Part shown: one piece after another, positions 35,433-36,364 of the stretch
Numbering within the stretch: position 1 is the stretch's first letter
Layout of the letters: every line of letters begins with the position of its first letter
From: an uncultured Halomicronema sp.
Lineage (GTDB): Bacteria; Cyanobacteriota; Cyanobacteriia; Phormidesmidales; Phormidesmidaceae
DNA: 36,364 bases
Direction of reading: 5' to 3'
Assembly: GCA_937899725.1 (NCBI GenBank)
Contig: CALCCA010000140.1
Span: forward strand, 1-36,364
Translations under genes and position numbers: made by a program
Notes under the pieces: model-generated
Seen by the model: only the letters and a program-made list of their open reading frames with translations
Told to the model about the DNA's origin: nothing
Databases searched by the model: none

Positions 35433-35456
35433 GGGCCACGGCGATCGCCGCAGCCC
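35433..35456. repeat. HIP1-centred hairpin after the HAD gene
   Basis: GGGC 35433-35436 pairs with GCCC 35453-35456 around the 12-bp self-complementary core CGGCGATCGCCG (35439-35450). It may close the HAD transcript, but no T-tract follows. Confidence 0.4.
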
Positions 35457-35540
35457 TCATCAAAAGCGATCATTTGACCCAAGACTTCAATTAGCGGCAA
35501 CTCAGTGAAACCTGAGCCATCGCGACTGTTTTTACTGGTT

Positions 35541-35578
35541 GTCTACCCGCCATCCTCATCGAGTGATCGCGGGTAGAC
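35541..35578. terminator. Hairpin between the HAD gene and psbM
   Basis: Perfect 10-bp arms GTCTACCCGC (35541-35550) and GCGGGTAGAC (35569-35578). It is 12 bp past the psbM stop on the minus strand; on the plus strand CTTAACAGTTTTT follows. It probably ends one or both convergent transcripts. Confidence 0.65.
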
Positions 35579-35589
35579 CTTAACAGTTT

Positions 35590-35700
35590 TTATGCACCCG
35601 TTTTTTTGCTCGATGTCTGAATATACAGAATCAGCAGAAAGACCGTGGGCACCAAAACGAACAAAATACTGGCAACAAACCCTAAACTATTAACTTCCAT
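35590..35700 (-). CDS. psbM: Photosystem II reaction centre protein M
   Basis: 36 residues, starting [20 protein letters not shown], with the PsbM signature MEVN.LGF.A..LFVLVP..FL.ILY.QT. A single membrane helix at the photosystem II dimer interface. The usual cyanobacterial length is 34-38. The gene is monocistronic and closes with the 35541-35578 hairpin. An AAGG lies about 9-12 nt before the ATG. Confidence 0.96.
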   Translation of the reverse strand: MEVNSLGFVASILFVLVPTVFLLILYIQTSSKKTGA

Positions 35701-35743
35701 GATTTAAAGCCTTATCTCTTCAGCACAACATCGACACGACTAC

Positions 35744-35772
35744 AGTCTACGCCATCTCGATGGCAGGATGAA
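35744..35772 (-). promoter_or_regulatory. Candidate psbM promoter
   Basis: On the minus strand TTCATC (35767-35772) and TAGACT (35744-35749) are spaced by 17 bp, 44 bp before the psbM start. Matches to consensus are moderate. Confidence 0.3.
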
Positions 35773-35871
35773 TGCCGAGGGTCTCTGGTTGAATTAGGAC
35801 AAGCGCGATCGCATGGCCTCCTCCCCTTCAAAAATCACCACGCCTGAGGCAGAGCTGCCGTCAAATTGGAA

Positions 35872-36036
35872 AGAAATCAGGCGTTGCTGATTTTAGGGAT
35901 GAACGGGTCTTCCAGGACAGAGACTGTGTTGCCCCCTAAATCCCCCAATTCTGGGGGACTTCAAACATCTAGTTCCCCCCAGAATTGGGGGGCTAGGGAG
36001 GCGAATCATCCCATCATTAAGCAACGCCAGAAATCA
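35872..36036. mobile_element. 149-bp MITE with 8-bp target duplication
   Basis: The element spans 35880-36028. Ends are GGCGTTGCT (35880-35888) and AGCAACGCC (36020-36028), and the inverted repeat extends inward to GGGATGA (35896-35902) / TCATCCC (36006-36012), 18 of 23 positions matching. AGAAATCA flanks it exactly on both sides (35872-35879 and 36029-36036). The interior has two inverted blocks with CCCCCAATTCTGGGGG cores, a common cyanobacterial repeat type. No coding capacity. Confidence 0.85.
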
Positions 36037-36038
36037 CA

Positions 36039-36161
36039 ATGCCACCGTCAAAACTGATCTGCAGCATCGTTGTGGCGCTGGCGCTTAATCTGGCCGGATG
36101 CCCGGCCAACAACTTTGCAACACCTACACCCCCCACGATTTTGATCCAAGAGACCGACTGA
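36039..36161 (+). CDS. Predicted 40-residue lipoprotein
   Basis: MPPSKLICSIVVALALNLAG is followed by Cys21: a basic start, a hydrophobic core and an exact LAGC lipobox. The mature part is only ~20 residues, Pro/Thr-rich. It starts 10 bp after the MITE, which must have separated it from its original upstream region, and no strong ribosome site is left. It may be a cut-down or dying lipoprotein gene, or a real mini-lipoprotein. Confidence 0.5.
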   Translation: MPPSKLICSIVVALALNLAGCPANNFATPTPPTILIQETD

Positions 36162-36364
36162 CTACCGAGGTGCGATCGCTTAGCAACGCCGCTACACGCA
36201 CCATTCCAGATGTCTTATGGGGGAGGTCACTGTCGACTGAGCGTGATCGCTTTTTCTTGTCAATACAGGTCTTGAATACGAGTGCAACCCAGTCTTGCAA
36301 GACTCACTGCGAGAATCCACCATTGAGATAAGCACAGCGCTGCCGTAGCACCGATTGCACATTG
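36162..36364. other. Right edge without a recognised gene
   Basis: No supported ORF. A 14-bp perfect palindrome AGTCTTGCAAGACT lies at 36291-36304 and HIP1-like sites are present; it may be upstream sequence of a gene beyond the window. Confidence 0.4.

Noticed and set aside
35866-36057. 63-codon plus frame across the MITE
   Set aside because: It translates the inverted repeat blocks of the element; no family resemblance.
1-36364. tRNA, rRNA or CRISPR loci
   Set aside because: No T-loop/cloverleaf pattern, no rRNA signature and no regularly spaced direct repeats noticed by eye; a tRNAscan/CRISPR search was not possible.

Overview
The window is chromosomal DNA of a cyanobacterium. It carries photosystem II genes (psbB, psbT, psbM), a high-light-inducible protein, a free-standing PCP-reductase-like domain, menB of phylloquinone synthesis, a DciA-type helicase loader, and many copies of the HIP1 octamer GCGATCGC. 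Gene content and mid-to-high GC suggest a filamentous Leptolyngbya/Nodosilinea-type lineage, but the species cannot be fixed from the sequence. I saw no rRNA, tRNA, CRISPR array or intact transposon.

Layout. 1-2571 (-): three consecutive leucine-rich-repeat genes sharing one N-terminal module; two are lipoproteins and one lacks a signal peptide. 2783-5968: the cluster fdx (-), psbB, psbT, nrdR (+) with visible promoter and terminators. 6115-9838 (-): HAD phosphatase, HIT-like protein and dtd, a COG0523 metal-chaperone GTPase with a strongly folded upstream region, and an hli gene. 10065-12260 (-): membrane adenylate cyclase. 12633-15934: PCP_red mini-protein (-), exported TPR-like protein, small duplicated-motif protein, and glgX. 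16172-19709: glycosyltransferase (-), CIA30 protein (+), DM13 lipoprotein (-). 19826-20250: wreck of an IS1-type transposase with a dispersed repeat in it. 20375-24125 (-): small conserved protein, trpC, lpdA, fatty-acid desaturase. 24453-25517: CAP-domain protein with five exact 41-residue repeats. 25528-25857: MITE-like element and a second copy of the dispersed repeat. 25895-30089 (-): recG and a SPOR-domain protein. 30582-31876 (+): dciA, a TGA-interrupted small ORF and a Cys-rich small protein. 31967-33260 (-): menB and a basic conserved protein. 33510-35398 (+): xth, a 35-residue one-helix membrane protein and a HAD hydrolase. 35590-36161: psbM (-), a 149-bp MITE with 8-bp target duplication, and a 40-residue lipoprotein (+).

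Most genes are housekeeping or photosynthetic. The parts that standard annotation would miss are the small genes (psbT, psbM, hli, PCP_red, the one-helix protein, the mini-lipoprotein), the folded region before the COG0523 gene, the two MITE-like insertions with target duplications, the dispersed repeat pair, and the interrupted ORF at 31366. I found no multi-gene set that is convincingly a new defence or biosynthetic system; the LRR operon and the structured COG0523 leader are the best leads.
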